NCBI GenBank assembly: GCA_900540685.1 | Contig: UQGS01000014.1 | Span: 1 to 41,827 of the forward strand | Source: an uncultured Catenibacterium sp. | GTDB lineage: Bacteria; Bacillota_I; Bacilli_A; Erysipelotrichales; Coprobacillaceae | Direction of reading: 5' to 3' | DNA length: 41,827 bases | Shown here: positions 7,548-15,925 of the stretch, one piece after another | Position numbering within the stretch: position 1 is the first letter of the stretch | How the letters are laid out: the number at the start of each line of letters is the position of its first letter | Made by a program: the position numbers and the translations under genes | Notes under the pieces: model-generated | Seen by the model: only the letters and a program-made list of their open reading frames with translations | The model's database searches: none | What the model was told of the DNA's origin: nothing

Positions 7548-8714
7548 TTAGAAAACAATCTTCGCAATAATTCTAGCTTTAATAACACCTTCGTGATTTT
7601 CAATCACTTTAGTGATATCTTCTGATAAATCATTTGTATCAATGACAGTATATGCATATTCACCACGTGCTTTATTGACCATGTTTTCAATGTTCATGCT
7701 CTTTTTCGCAAATGCATTCGCAAATACAGCTAACATGTTAGGAATATTCTTATGAATAATACATACACGATATGTTGTTGTACGTGGTTCTACAACTGTA
7801 GGTAAGTTAACAGAGTTCTGGATATTACCATTTTCTAAGTAATCAATCATTTCCTTTACAGCCATAGTTGCACAGTTATCTTCTGATTCTGGAGTAGATG
7901 CACCTAAGTGTGGTAATACAACTGTATTTTCAGTTTCTACTAATTCCTTAGAGCCAAAGTCTGTGATATAACGTGCGACCTTACCTGACTTTAACGCTTT
8001 AATGATATCTTCTGTATTCACTAATGTATCACGTGCAAAGTTCAAGATACGTACACCATCTTTCATCATTGCAAGAGACTTCTTATTGATCATATTCTTT
8101 GTATCAGGGGTTGCTGGTACATGGACGGTAATATAGTCACATTCCTTGAATAGTTCTTCTACAGTAGCTGCTTTATGAACCCATTTAGATAGTTTCCATG
8201 CCGCATTGACACTAATATATGGATCATAACCATAGACTTCCATACCTAATTTAACAGCTGCATTGGCTACATTCACACCAATTGCACCTAAACCAATAAC
8301 ACCAAGCTTCTTGCCATCAATTTCAGGACCAACAAACTGACTCTTACCTTTTTCTACAGCTTTTCCAAAATCATCAGCTGGTAATGTCTTGACCCATTCA
8401 ATACCAGGAATCACCTGTCTTGAACTTAAGATTAAAGCACATAATACTAATTCTTTAACCGCATTCGCATTAGCCCCTGGTGTATTAAATACACAGATTC
8501 CTTTTTCAGTACATGCATCTACAGGAATATTGTTGACACCTGCACCAGCTCTTGCGATAGCCTTTAATTCAGTTGGGAAATCATAGTCATGTAATTTAGC
8601 TGATCTGACTAAAATCCCATCTTCATGTTCTAAGTCGTCACCGACTTCATAATTATCATCAAAGATTTCTAAGCCCTGTTCAGAAATCTTATTTAAAGTT
8701 TTAATTTTATACAT
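7548..8714 (-). CDS. serA: D-3-phosphoglycerate dehydrogenase SerA
   Basis: Oxidises 3-phosphoglycerate to 3-phosphohydroxypyruvate with NAD, the first step of serine synthesis. The NAD-binding glycine motif GLGAIG is at residues 141-146. The catalytic Arg (NFARDTLV), the Glu downstream (TENTVVLP) and His in HLGAST are all present. Residues about 316-388 form a C-terminal ACT domain (YRVCIIHKNIPNMLAVFANA), the usual site of serine feedback. At 388 residues it is the short form, without the extra intervening domain of longer SerA proteins. It starts one base after the serC stop and follows serC in the operon. Confidence 0.95.
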   Translation of the reverse strand: MYKIKTLNKISEQGLEIFDDNYEVGDDLEHEDGILVRSAKLHDYDFPTELKAIARAGAGVNNIPVDACTEKGICVFNTPGANANAVKELVLCALILSSRQVIPGIEWVKTLPADDFGKAVEKGKSQFVGPEIDGKKLGVIGLGAIGVNVANAAVKLGMEVYGYDPYISVNAAWKLSKWVHKAATVEELFKECDYITVHVPATPDTKNMINKKSLAMMKDGVRILNFARDTLVNTEDIIKALKSGKVARYITDFGSKELVETENTVVLPHLGASTPESEDNCATMAVKEMIDYLENGNIQNSVNLPTVVEPRTTTYRVCIIHKNIPNMLAVFANAFAKKSMNIENMVNKARGEYAYTVIDTNDLSEDITKVIENHEGVIKARIIAKIVF

Positions 8715-8715
8715 A

Positions 8716-9801
8716 CTATTTATGTTTCTCCTCGAATTCTTTCATGAAATTAACTAAGTATTCAACACCTTCATATGGCATTGCATTGTAGATAGATGCT
8801 CTAATACCACCTACACTACGATGTCCTTTTAAGTTTGTCATACCTGCTGCAATAGATTCCTTCACAAATTCAGCATCTAATTCTTTAGATGGTGTTGTGA
8901 AAGTCACATTCATATTAGAACGTGCATCTTTCTTTGCATGTGGTTTATAGAAATCAGACTGATCTAAGAAGTCATAAAGAAGTTTTGCTTTCTTTTCATT
9001 CTTTTCCTTCATAACTTCTAGTCCACCCTGTTCATCAATCCATTTCACTACTAGACCTAACATATAAATAGCCCAGCATGGTGGTGTGTTATACATAGAA
9101 TCTTTTTCTAACATAGTATCTAATTCAGAAAGAACTGGAATATTAGCTGGATGTGGTTTTACTAGATCTTCTCTAATAATCACAACACCTAGTCCGGCAA
9201 TACCCATATTCTTTTGTGCACCAGCATAAATAACACCATATTTAGAAACATCTACAGGTCTTGATAAGATATCAGAAGACATATCTACTACAAGTGGTGC
9301 GCCCTTTGTATCTGGTACATAGTTCCATTCTGTACCATAGATAGTGTTGTTGTTACAAAGATGTACATAATCAACACCTTCACGAATATCTAACTGATCC
9401 TGTGTAGGAATTTCTGTAAAATCGTTGTCTTTACCTGTATAGGCAATATGAACATCCCCAAACTTAGCAGCTTCTTTTGCAGCTTTGCCAGAGAAGCTTC
9501 CTGTAACGATATAATCTGATTTACCATTGACCATAAGGTTTAAGGCAATGTTTGTGAATTCCTGTGTTGCACCACCCTGTAATAATAGAATCTTATAGTT
9601 ATCTGGAATATTTAAAACTTTCTTTAAAGTTGCTTTTGTATCATCAAAAATCTTTTGGTATGTTGAGGAACGATGACTCATCTCCATTACGCTCATGCCT
9701 GAGCCTTTATAATTCAGCATCTGATCTGCTGCTTCCTTTAATACCTCTACAGGTAACTGAGATGGTCCTGCAGAAAAATTATAAACCCTCTTATCTGTCA
9801 T
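8716..9801 (-). CDS. serC: Phosphoserine aminotransferase SerC
   Basis: PLP enzyme converting 3-phosphohydroxypyruvate to phosphoserine with glutamate. It begins with the SerC hallmark RVYNFSAGPSQLP. The PLP lysine is in YAGAQKNMGIAG, and GHRSVGGIRASIYNA is near the end. A TTG at 9807 is in frame, but AGGAGG at nine bases favours the ATG at 9801, giving 361 residues. It is first in a two-gene operon with serA. A phosphoserine phosphatase is not obvious in the window, although the HAD or PHP enzymes nearby could in principle act as one. Confidence 0.95.
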   Translation of the reverse strand: MTDKRVYNFSAGPSQLPVEVLKEAADQMLNYKGSGMSVMEMSHRSSTYQKIFDDTKATLKKVLNIPDNYKILLLQGGATQEFTNIALNLMVNGKSDYIVTGSFSGKAAKEAAKFGDVHIAYTGKDNDFTEIPTQDQLDIREGVDYVHLCNNNTIYGTEWNYVPDTKGAPLVVDMSSDILSRPVDVSKYGVIYAGAQKNMGIAGLGVVIIREDLVKPHPANIPVLSELDTMLEKDSMYNTPPCWAIYMLGLVVKWIDEQGGLEVMKEKNEKKAKLLYDFLDQSDFYKPHAKKDARSNMNVTFTTPSKELDAEFVKESIAAGMTNLKGHRSVGGIRASIYNAMPYEGVEYLVNFMKEFEEKHK

Positions 9802-9831
9802 TTTCAACTTCCTCCTTGTTAATTTATAAGC

Positions 9832-9860
9832 ATTATATTAGTTTAATACAAATTTGTCCA
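9832..9860 (-). promoter_or_regulatory. Promoter of serC-serA
   Basis: Minus strand: -35 TGGACA (9855-9860), 17-base spacer, -10 TATAAT (9832-9837), about 30 bases before the serC start. A strong housekeeping match. Confidence 0.7.
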
Positions 9861-9936
9861 CTGATATTATTAAAAAATACAAATAATTTGAAAAATATTC
9901 TAGATTGTATACAATATAGGTGTATTTTGATAGAGA

Positions 9937-9964
9937 TAGACTCATGCTGATAAATCATTATAAT
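9937..9964 (+). promoter_or_regulatory. Promoter of the SulP gene
   Basis: -10 TATAAT at 9959-9964 with TAGACT at 9937-9942 as a weak -35, spacer 16 bases, 23 bases before the ATG. Confidence 0.45.
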
Positions 9965-9987
9965 TAGAATTAAGAAAGAGGTGGATT

Positions 9988-12093
9988 ATGAAGAAATTTA
10001 AGAATGCGACAATAAATGATATTTTTGCAGGTATTATTGTTGCTTTTATATCTATTCCTATATCCATGGGTTATGCACAGGTAGCAGGTCTACCAATGGT
10101 CTATGGTTTATATGGTTCTTTGGTTCCTATTCTCGTATTTAGTTTATTTACTACGAGTCATGATTTTGTATTTGGTGTAGATGCAGCTCCTGCAGCCCTT
10201 ACTGGAAGTGCATTGGCTACTCTTGGTATTACTGCAGGAACTAAAGAAGCGATGCAGGTCGTTCCTGCTATTGCGTTTATGGTGGCTTTGTGGTTGATCT
10301 TCTTTTCACTCATCAAAGCAGGTCGTGCCGTTAAATATATTTCTACACCTGTCATGGGTGGATTTGTGACTGGTATCTGTTTATCTATTATTATGATGCT
10401 TGTTCCTAAACTATTTGGTGGAACAACAGGCACAGGTGAAATATTTGAATTGGTAAATCATATTATTAAAGAATTACCACTCTTTAATGGTTTATCCTTT
10501 ATATTAGGTATGAGTACCCTTGTGATTATTCTTGTCGTAAAGAGAATTAATAAGAAGATTCCTATGCCTATTCTTATGATGTTTATAGGTGCTTTATTGA
10601 CTGCCGTATTCCCCTTAGAAAAATATGGAGTGAAGTTATTACCTCATGTTGATCCAGGTTTACCCAAGTTTATGATTCCTTCCATTGCCCATGTAGATGT
10701 TTCTGCATTATTCTTTACGACATTATCTATTGCGATAGTTGTACTTGCACAGACTTTATTATCTGCACAGGGAAACGCAATGAAGGATGGCTATAAACTA
10801 GATGGCAATAAAGAAATATTTGCCTATGGTATGGCTGAACTGGCTACTTCATTAGTAGGATGTTGTCCAACAAATGGTTCTGTTTCTAGAACTGGACTTG
10901 CAAGACAGTATGGATGTAAGACTCAGGTGATGAGCTTATCAGCTGCTGCGACTATGGTACTTCTTCTATTATTTGGTACAGGGTTTATTGAATATCTTCC
11001 TGTTCCTATTTTAACTGCCATCGTTATTACTGCCTTACTTGGTGCTTGTCACTTTGCGTTAGGTAAACGTTTATTTAAAGAAAGTAGAAATGAGTTCTAT
11101 ATCTTTATGGCAGCATGTTGTGGAGTACTCATCTTTGGTACTATTTATGGTGTAGTAATTGGTATTGTCTTATCATTCCTTGCTGTAGTTATCAAAGCAG
11201 TGACACCTCCCGCTCACTTCTTAGGTGTTATTCCCGGACAGACAGGTTTCTTTAACCTAGAGAAGAATGCGAACGCAAGACCAATTAGACATACTATTAT
11301 TTATCGTTTCCCAGGAAATCTATTCTTTGCGAATATTGATAAGTTCCAGGAAGATATAGAAAAAGCGATAAAAGAAGATACAGAACAGGTTATTGTAGAT
11401 GCGTCTGGTATAAGTAATATTGATTTTACTGCGATTGATCGTTTGATTATCTTCTATAATGATCTACAGAAAAGACATATAGATTTCTATCTAACACGTC
11501 ATATGGATAACCTTAATCAGGCATTGAGAGAAAATGGTGGCATAGATATTATTACAAGTGGTCATGTAAGACGTACAATGCAGCAGGCATTATTAGATTG
11601 TGGACTTGTACCACCTTATCCATTAGAAGATCTTGAATCATCTCAAATCTCATTTGTACAGCCTGAATTAGAATGGGCATTTGGTGATGAGGCTGAAAAG
11701 TATAAACAGAAGATGACACAGGAAATGTTGAATGCGATTCATTCTAAAACAGATTTATCTCCTGAGTTATTAAAGGATATTGAAAATCATACTGACTTTG
11801 GTGAGATTGGTTTAATTGAAGCAGATGAATTCTTATCAAGACTTGAAATGCATATTCCTGAAATCATGGAAAAGATCCATGAAAATGAGCAGTATGTAGA
11901 AGAAAGACTCGAACAATATCGTGATCGTATTGAAGAAAAGTTACAGGAAATGAATCCTGAAACATTACGTGTATTAAAACAATACCGAAACAAATATGAA
12001 AAGAAGCTGCAGGAATTAAACCCACATGCTTTTAATCATTATAAAGAACTCCATCAGAAACATTTAGAAAGACTGGAGAAAAAGAAGAAGTGA
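9988..12093 (+). CDS. SulP family anion transporter with STAS domain and long charged tail
   Basis: Membrane transporter of the SulP/SLC26 family. The first ~400 residues are hydrophobic and open with the family region (IPISMGYAQVAGLPMVYGLY). A cytoplasmic STAS domain follows at about residues 430-540, including VIVDASGISNIDFTAIDRLI. After it comes an uncommon ~160-residue tail rich in Glu and Lys (MEKIHENEQYVEERLEQYRD), predicted by eye to be helical and coiled-coil. The 701-residue length exceeds the usual 550-600. AGAGGTGG precedes the ATG. The substrate may be sulfate, bicarbonate or another anion; nothing nearby decides it. Confidence 0.9.
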   Translation: MKKFKNATINDIFAGIIVAFISIPISMGYAQVAGLPMVYGLYGSLVPILVFSLFTTSHDFVFGVDAAPAALTGSALATLGITAGTKEAMQVVPAIAFMVALWLIFFSLIKAGRAVKYISTPVMGGFVTGICLSIIMMLVPKLFGGTTGTGEIFELVNHIIKELPLFNGLSFILGMSTLVIILVVKRINKKIPMPILMMFIGALLTAVFPLEKYGVKLLPHVDPGLPKFMIPSIAHVDVSALFFTTLSIAIVVLAQTLLSAQGNAMKDGYKLDGNKEIFAYGMAELATSLVGCCPTNGSVSRTGLARQYGCKTQVMSLSAAATMVLLLLFGTGFIEYLPVPILTAIVITALLGACHFALGKRLFKESRNEFYIFMAACCGVLIFGTIYGVVIGIVLSFLAVVIKAVTPPAHFLGVIPGQTGFFNLEKNANARPIRHTIIYRFPGNLFFANIDKFQEDIEKAIKEDTEQVIVDASGISNIDFTAIDRLIIFYNDLQKRHIDFYLTRHMDNLNQALRENGGIDIITSGHVRRTMQQALLDCGLVPPYPLEDLESSQISFVQPELEWAFGDEAEKYKQKMTQEMLNAIHSKTDLSPELLKDIENHTDFGEIGLIEADEFLSRLEMHIPEIMEKIHENEQYVEERLEQYRDRIEEKLQEMNPETLRVLKQYRNKYEKKLQELNPHAFNHYKELHQKHLERLEKKKK

Positions 12094-12118
12094 AGATGAA
12101 ACCCATCTTCACTTCTTT
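12085..12118. terminator. Terminator of the SulP gene, possibly bidirectional
   Basis: GAAGTGAAGATG (12087-12098) pairs perfectly with CATCTTCACTTC (12104-12115) over loop AAACC. The stem includes the TGA stop of SulP. T-rich flanks on both strands would also let it end the convergent EIIB transcript. Confidence 0.8.
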
Positions 12119-12146
12119 CACTAAGGAGTAATACAATTATCAAATA

Positions 12147-12443
12147 TTATCCGAGGATTTTCAATGCAGCATCTAATACCTTTTCACCATTCATCATACC
12201 ATAGTCACGCATATTGATGACTTCAATTGGTGTAGATGTTAATTCTCTTAATCTCTTTTCCATATGACGAACTTGTGGTCCTAACATAATGACATCCCAG
12301 TCATTGAGTTCTTTTTCTGCATCTGTTACTGGGAGAGCCTTTACTTCCATTTCAATACCTTTATCCTGTGCTGCTTTTTCCATCTTGAGTACAAGCATAC
12401 TTGTTGACATACCAGCATTACATACGAGCAAGATCTTCTTCAT
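12147..12443 (-). CDS. PTS lactose/cellobiose-family EIIB component (orphan)
   Basis: Small cytoplasmic phosphocarrier of 98 residues, the usual EIIB-Lac/Cel size. The P-loop-like phosphorylation site is LLVCNAGMSTSMLVLKM, with Cys8 as the expected phosphocysteine. WDVIMLGPQVRHMEKRL is typical of the rest of the domain. An in-frame ATG at 12503 would add 20 residues, but AAGGAGAG stands just ahead of the ATG at 12443. No EIIC or EIIA gene adjoins it. It may serve the EIIC at 6.1-7.5 kb or have a regulatory role. Confidence 0.9.
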   Translation of the reverse strand: MKKILLVCNAGMSTSMLVLKMEKAAQDKGIEMEVKALPVTDAEKELNDWDVIMLGPQVRHMEKRLRELTSTPIEVINMRDYGMMNGEKVLDAALKILG

Positions 12444-12571
12444 AAGTTTCTCTCCTTCCTTTATATTCATTATATATTTCTTAAATTTTGTTGAGCTATT
12501 CAATACAAATTAAGGTAGAAAATTATCAATATTTATATTTTATTGAAGTACTTTTGTGATAGAAATGTATC

Positions 12572-12600
12572 AAAAAAGTGAAGACATCAAAATCTTCACT
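12572..12600 (-). terminator. Terminator of the PHP-family gene
   Basis: On the minus strand AGTGAAGA and TCTTCACT form an eight-pair stem followed by six T. The stem includes the TGA stop (12596-12598). Confidence 0.85.
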
Positions 12601-13387
12601 TCATTGTTTTTTCCCAGATATCCGCTATATTACGACCTACATCCTCAGGATGATGGGCATCACTTGCAGTAATCATCTGGACATGATGTTTTTTAAAGGT
12701 CTGTAATAACTGATCTGATAAACCTATATCAGGTGTATGATAACGATAGTAACATCCTACATTGTTTTCTGCTTTCATATGATGTGCATTTAATAATTCA
12801 GCCAATTCATCATATGTAGGCTGTAAGTCATAAGTAGGATAATGGCCAAACATCTTGATTGTATCTGGATGTGCAAGCTGTGTAAATAAATCAGATTTTA
12901 CAAGTGAGAAAACACATTCATAGTATCTTTTATAGATTTCATCTACAGGATACTTATTCCATAAGATTTCTTCTGACCATTTCATATCATAGAGTTTACC
13001 ATCTATAGAATGAATAGCCCCTACTAAGAAATCAAAATGATAAGGTTTCAATATTTCTCGAATTGTTTCTTCATATTCAGGCACATAACATACCTCTAAA
13101 CCAAAAGACACCTTAATAGGTAAATCCATTGTCTTAATTTCTTTAATCAAAGCACAATATTCATCTAAAGTACTATGAAACTTCATTTCTTTATTGTTTA
13201 ACCATTCTTCTTGATAAGGAGATGCTTTTCTTACTCCTTCATAAATAGGTCTGAATTCCTTAAAACGATGTGTATGATCAAGAATCTGTATTTCATCCAT
13301 ACCATTCTTTACTGCACTTTCCACAAATTGTAGTACATACTCTTTTGAGAGATTCCCATATTCTAGATGCATATGTCCATCTATCAT
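12596..13387 (-). CDS. PHP-domain phosphatase, histidinol-phosphatase-like
   Basis: Metal-dependent hydrolase of the PHP superfamily, closest by eye to HisJ/HisK histidinol-phosphate phosphatases. Metal-ligand motifs appear in order: DGHMHLEY (residues 3-10), ILDHTHRF, LEVCYVPE, GAIHSIDG, LAHPD and SDAHHPEDVG near the end. The 263-residue length fits. GTG at 13396 is in frame, but AAGGAAGG favours ATG at 13387. No other histidine-synthesis gene is nearby, so the physiological substrate could be a different phosphate ester. Confidence 0.82.
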   Translation of the reverse strand: MIDGHMHLEYGNLSKEYVLQFVESAVKNGMDEIQILDHTHRFKEFRPIYEGVRKASPYQEEWLNNKEMKFHSTLDEYCALIKEIKTMDLPIKVSFGLEVCYVPEYEETIREILKPYHFDFLVGAIHSIDGKLYDMKWSEEILWNKYPVDEIYKRYYECVFSLVKSDLFTQLAHPDTIKMFGHYPTYDLQPTYDELAELLNAHHMKAENNVGCYYRYHTPDIGLSDQLLQTFKKHHVQMITASDAHHPEDVGRNIADIWEKTMK

Positions 13388-13435
13388 AAATATCACCTTC
13401 CTTTTTTTGGATTATAACACAGACATATGCACAGT

Positions 13436-13922
13436 TATAGAAATATAATAAATATTTTAGATAATGCTAAGAAAGTAATTCATATGTCTGACAAGGAAAT
13501 AAGTGAAGCAGGTTTTAGTGACTTCTATTTATCACTTAGCGACTAAAAGTAATACATCAGAATATAAAAGGAAGATCGAATTCTTAAAAGAAGAATATCA
13601 ATCACAATTATTTTTTGCATCAAATGATTCTTCTCGCCTTGCAATAGTCACTACATTTAATGGACGTGGGATGTTATCAGATAAGATTCCTTCAATTTTG
13701 CATAAGAATCATGTCCCTATTCTACTGATTTCTTCTACTGAATATGATCCTGAAATTGAGATTACGTTAAAAGAAAATCACTATAAGAAAATATCTTCCT
13801 ATAGCACAAAATTAAGTCTATTATTTGTATTAGATACTCTTTATACAGCTTATTTAGGAGACATTATGAAGAGAATATTGAAAAGAAGACAAAGTACTAT
13901 AATAAAAATGACGGGAGAATAA
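13436..13922 (+). pseudogene. Decayed RpiR-family regulator
   Basis: Two pieces of an RpiR/MurR regulator lie in different frames. Frame one (13436-13546) reads INILDNAKKVIHMSDKEISE, matching the start of the RpiR helix-turn-helix domain, then stops at TAA. Frame two, from GTG 13503 to 13922 (139 residues), carries only the C-terminal half of the SIS domain: LAIVTTFNGRGMLSDKI, then VPILLISSTEY and LSLLFVLDTLYTAYLGD, comparable to the intact RpiR at 33.6-34.5 kb. Most of the DNA-binding domain and the first half of SIS are missing. The second piece has a purine-rich site (AAGGAAA) and could be translated, but is unlikely to bind DNA. Confidence 0.7.
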
Positions 13923-13924
13923 AT

Positions 13925-14728
13925 ATGGATATACGTGCTATTGTATGTGATGTAGATGGAACATTACTGACTAGTAAACAGGTCGTAGATGAAAGAACTG
14001 TTGCAGCTATCAAGAAAGCAAGAAGTAAAGGTATATTATTTGGAATATGTACAGGTAGAGATGCAGATAGTGTAAGAAATCATATGAAATCATGGGGTAT
14101 TGAAGGATGTATTGATTTTGTAGTGGGTTCTGGAGGTTCTGAGATTGATGATTATATTCTTGATATATATCAGGAGAATCATACTTTGAGTCCTGAATTG
14201 ATTAAAGAAATCATGAATCATTACAAAGATATGGATTGTAACTTTACAATCTGTCATGAAGGTATTCTATATGCACCTAAGGATGATGACTATATTAGAA
14301 ATATGGCTGAGGGTGATGGAATTGAATATAGAGTTGTAGATTTTGATACGTTCTTAACACGTCCTTATCGTAAATTGATGATTATATGTAATCCAAGCTA
14401 TATGCCTCAGATAGTAGAACGTTCTAAATCATTTAAGAATAAAGAATATAAAGCGTCTGCCTTAGTGACTACCAGTTTCTTATATGAATATATGAATCCT
14501 CATGTGTCTAAGTCTAATGGTTTGAAAGAGGCTTTAGCCCTTCATGATATTTCTATATCTCAATGTATAGCTTTTGGTGATGAAGATAATGATATAGATA
14601 TGTTGGAAGAAGCAGGTGTTGGTGTAGTAATGGAAAATGGGTCTATTCATGCGAAAGCTGTCGCTAACTATGTCACAGAGGATAAAGATTCTAATGGAAT
14701 AGGCTTATTTATTGAAAAGTTTATATAA
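13925..14728 (+). CDS. Cof-type HAD-IIB family phosphatase
   Basis: Haloacid-dehalogenase-superfamily phosphatase with a type IIB cap, 267 residues as is typical for Cof/YwpJ-like proteins. Motif I is CDVDGTLL with nucleophile Asp9 and Asp11, motif II lies in GICTGRD and motif IV is FGDEDNDIDML. SKSNGLKEAL provides the usual lysine region. Substrates in this family are mostly sugar phosphates and FMN. It begins three bases after the decayed RpiR frame, with GGGAG ahead of ATG, so the pair were probably once co-transcribed. Confidence 0.9.
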   Translation: MDIRAIVCDVDGTLLTSKQVVDERTVAAIKKARSKGILFGICTGRDADSVRNHMKSWGIEGCIDFVVGSGGSEIDDYILDIYQENHTLSPELIKEIMNHYKDMDCNFTICHEGILYAPKDDDYIRNMAEGDGIEYRVVDFDTFLTRPYRKLMIICNPSYMPQIVERSKSFKNKEYKASALVTTSFLYEYMNPHVSKSNGLKEALALHDISISQCIAFGDEDNDIDMLEEAGVGVVMENGSIHAKAVANYVTEDKDSNGIGLFIEKFI

Positions 14729-14736
14729 GCTTTTTT
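14703..14736 (+). terminator. Terminator of the HAD phosphatase gene
   Basis: GCTTAT (14703-14708) and ATAAGC (14725-14730) form a six-pair stem with a 16-base loop, followed by six T. The stem includes the TAA stop. A weak stem, but well placed. Confidence 0.5.
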
Positions 14737-14765
14737 ATCATTTTATGAGCGTTTTTTAAGAAAAA

Positions 14766-14774
14766 TGATATAAT
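14766..14774 (+). promoter_or_regulatory. Extended -10 promoter of the CobW pair
   Basis: TGATATAAT, an extended -10 element, lies 30 bases before the first CobW ATG. No clear -35 and no Zur-like palindrome was seen nearby. Confidence 0.5.
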
Positions 14775-14803
14775 GTGAGATGGTTAAGAAAGGAGTCAAT
14801 AAA

Positions 14804-15922
14804 ATGGCAAAAGTTGATATTATTTCTGGATTCTTAGGTGCTGGTAAAACAACACTTATTAAAAAATTATTAAATGAATCTTTAAAAGATGAAAAATTAG
14901 TACTCATTGAAAATGAGTTTGGTGAAATTGGAATTGATGGTGGTTTTATGCGTGATGCAGGTATTACTGTCAATGAATTGAGTCAGGGTTGTATTTGTTG
15001 CAGTCTTGCAGGTGATTTTGAAACAGCTTTAAAGGAAGTTGTAGATACATATCATCCTGATCGTATTATTATTGAACCAACAGGTGTTGGTAAGTTATCT
15101 GATATTATTGCAGCTGTACAGAAGGTACATGGTGCTGATTTAACACTTGATCGTTTCTTTACTGTAGTAGATGCAAAGAAATGTAAGATGTATCATAAGA
15201 ACTTTGGTGAGTTCTTTAATAACCAAATTGGTGCAGCAAGCTGTGTAATCTTAAGCCGTTCACAGGATGTATCTGAAGAAAAGATTGCGGAATGTTTAGA
15301 TATTATTAGAGAATTAAATCCTCATGCACCAGTCGTTACTACTCCATGGGATCAGATTACAGGTGATATGATTCTTGAAGCAAGTAATCATAAGGATGCT
15401 TTAGAAAAGGCATTGATTGCAGCTGAAAAGGAACATCAGGAAAGTGTTCATGGACATCATCATGAACATCATCACCACCATGATCATGACCATGAATGTG
15501 GTCACCATCATGATCATGACCACGAATGTGAACATCACCATGACCATGATCATGAATGCGAATGTGGTCATCATCACGATCATGAACATCATCACCATGA
15601 TGGAGAAAGCACATTATACTATGATGAAGAAGATATGCATGATGCAGATGAAGTATTCAATAGTATTGGTATTGAAACAGCACATCCATTTACTAAAGAA
15701 GAACTTGATGATAAGTTAAAGACTTTAGGTACTGATGAATCTTTAGGTCATATTCTACGTTCTAAGGGTATTGTGAAAGGTACTGATGGTAAGTGGTTTG
15801 AGTTTGATTTTGTAAGTGGTGATTATGAAATCCGTGAATGTACACCAGATGTTGGTGGAAGAATGTGTGTCATTGGTGAAAAGCTTGATGCACATAAAAT
15901 CTATGATTTAATGAAAGGTTAA
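14804..15922 (+). CDS. CobW/G3E-family GTPase with His-rich metal-binding segment
   Basis: GTP-dependent metallochaperone of the COG0523 family, likely handling zinc or another transition metal. Walker A GFLGAGKTT is at residues 9-17. The family metal site CICC follows with Cys63, Cys65 and Cys66. Residues about 216-265 are a His/Asp/Glu/Cys-rich run built from repeats such as HHHDHDHEC, after which a CobW C-terminal domain follows (GHILRSKGIVKGTDGKWFEF). An in-frame ATG at 14780 exists, but AAAGGAG fits the ATG at 14804, giving 372 residues. It is followed after three bases by a second CobW-like gene. Confidence 0.93.
   Translation: MAKVDIISGFLGAGKTTLIKKLLNESLKDEKLVLIENEFGEIGIDGGFMRDAGITVNELSQGCICCSLAGDFETALKEVVDTYHPDRIIIEPTGVGKLSDIIAAVQKVHGADLTLDRFFTVVDAKKCKMYHKNFGEFFNNQIGAASCVILSRSQDVSEEKIAECLDIIRELNPHAPVVTTPWDQITGDMILEASNHKDALEKALIAAEKEHQESVHGHHHEHHHHHDHDHECGHHHDHDHECEHHHDHDHECECGHHHDHEHHHHDGESTLYYDEEDMHDADEVFNSIGIETAHPFTKEELDDKLKTLGTDESLGHILRSKGIVKGTDGKWFEFDFVSGDYEIRECTPDVGGRMCVIGEKLDAHKIYDLMKG
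15449..15598 (+). repeat. In-gene tandem repeat encoding His-rich metal-binding motif
   Basis: Three imperfect copies of a unit coding HHHDHDHEC occur in a 150-base stretch of CAT/CAC/GAT/GAA codons. It encodes the metal-binding linker of the CobW protein. Such repeats can change copy number by slippage. Confidence 0.8.
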
Positions 15923-15925
15923 TGT

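Noticed and set aside
9564..9950. 128-codon plus-strand ORF over the serC start
   Set aside because: Antisense to the clearly coding serC 5' end and its promoter; composition not protein-like.
15401..15614. Long antisense and alternative-frame ORFs over the His-rich CobW segment
   Set aside because: They arise from the CAT/GAT repeat being open in several frames; low-complexity Met/Val/His products, no ribosome site.
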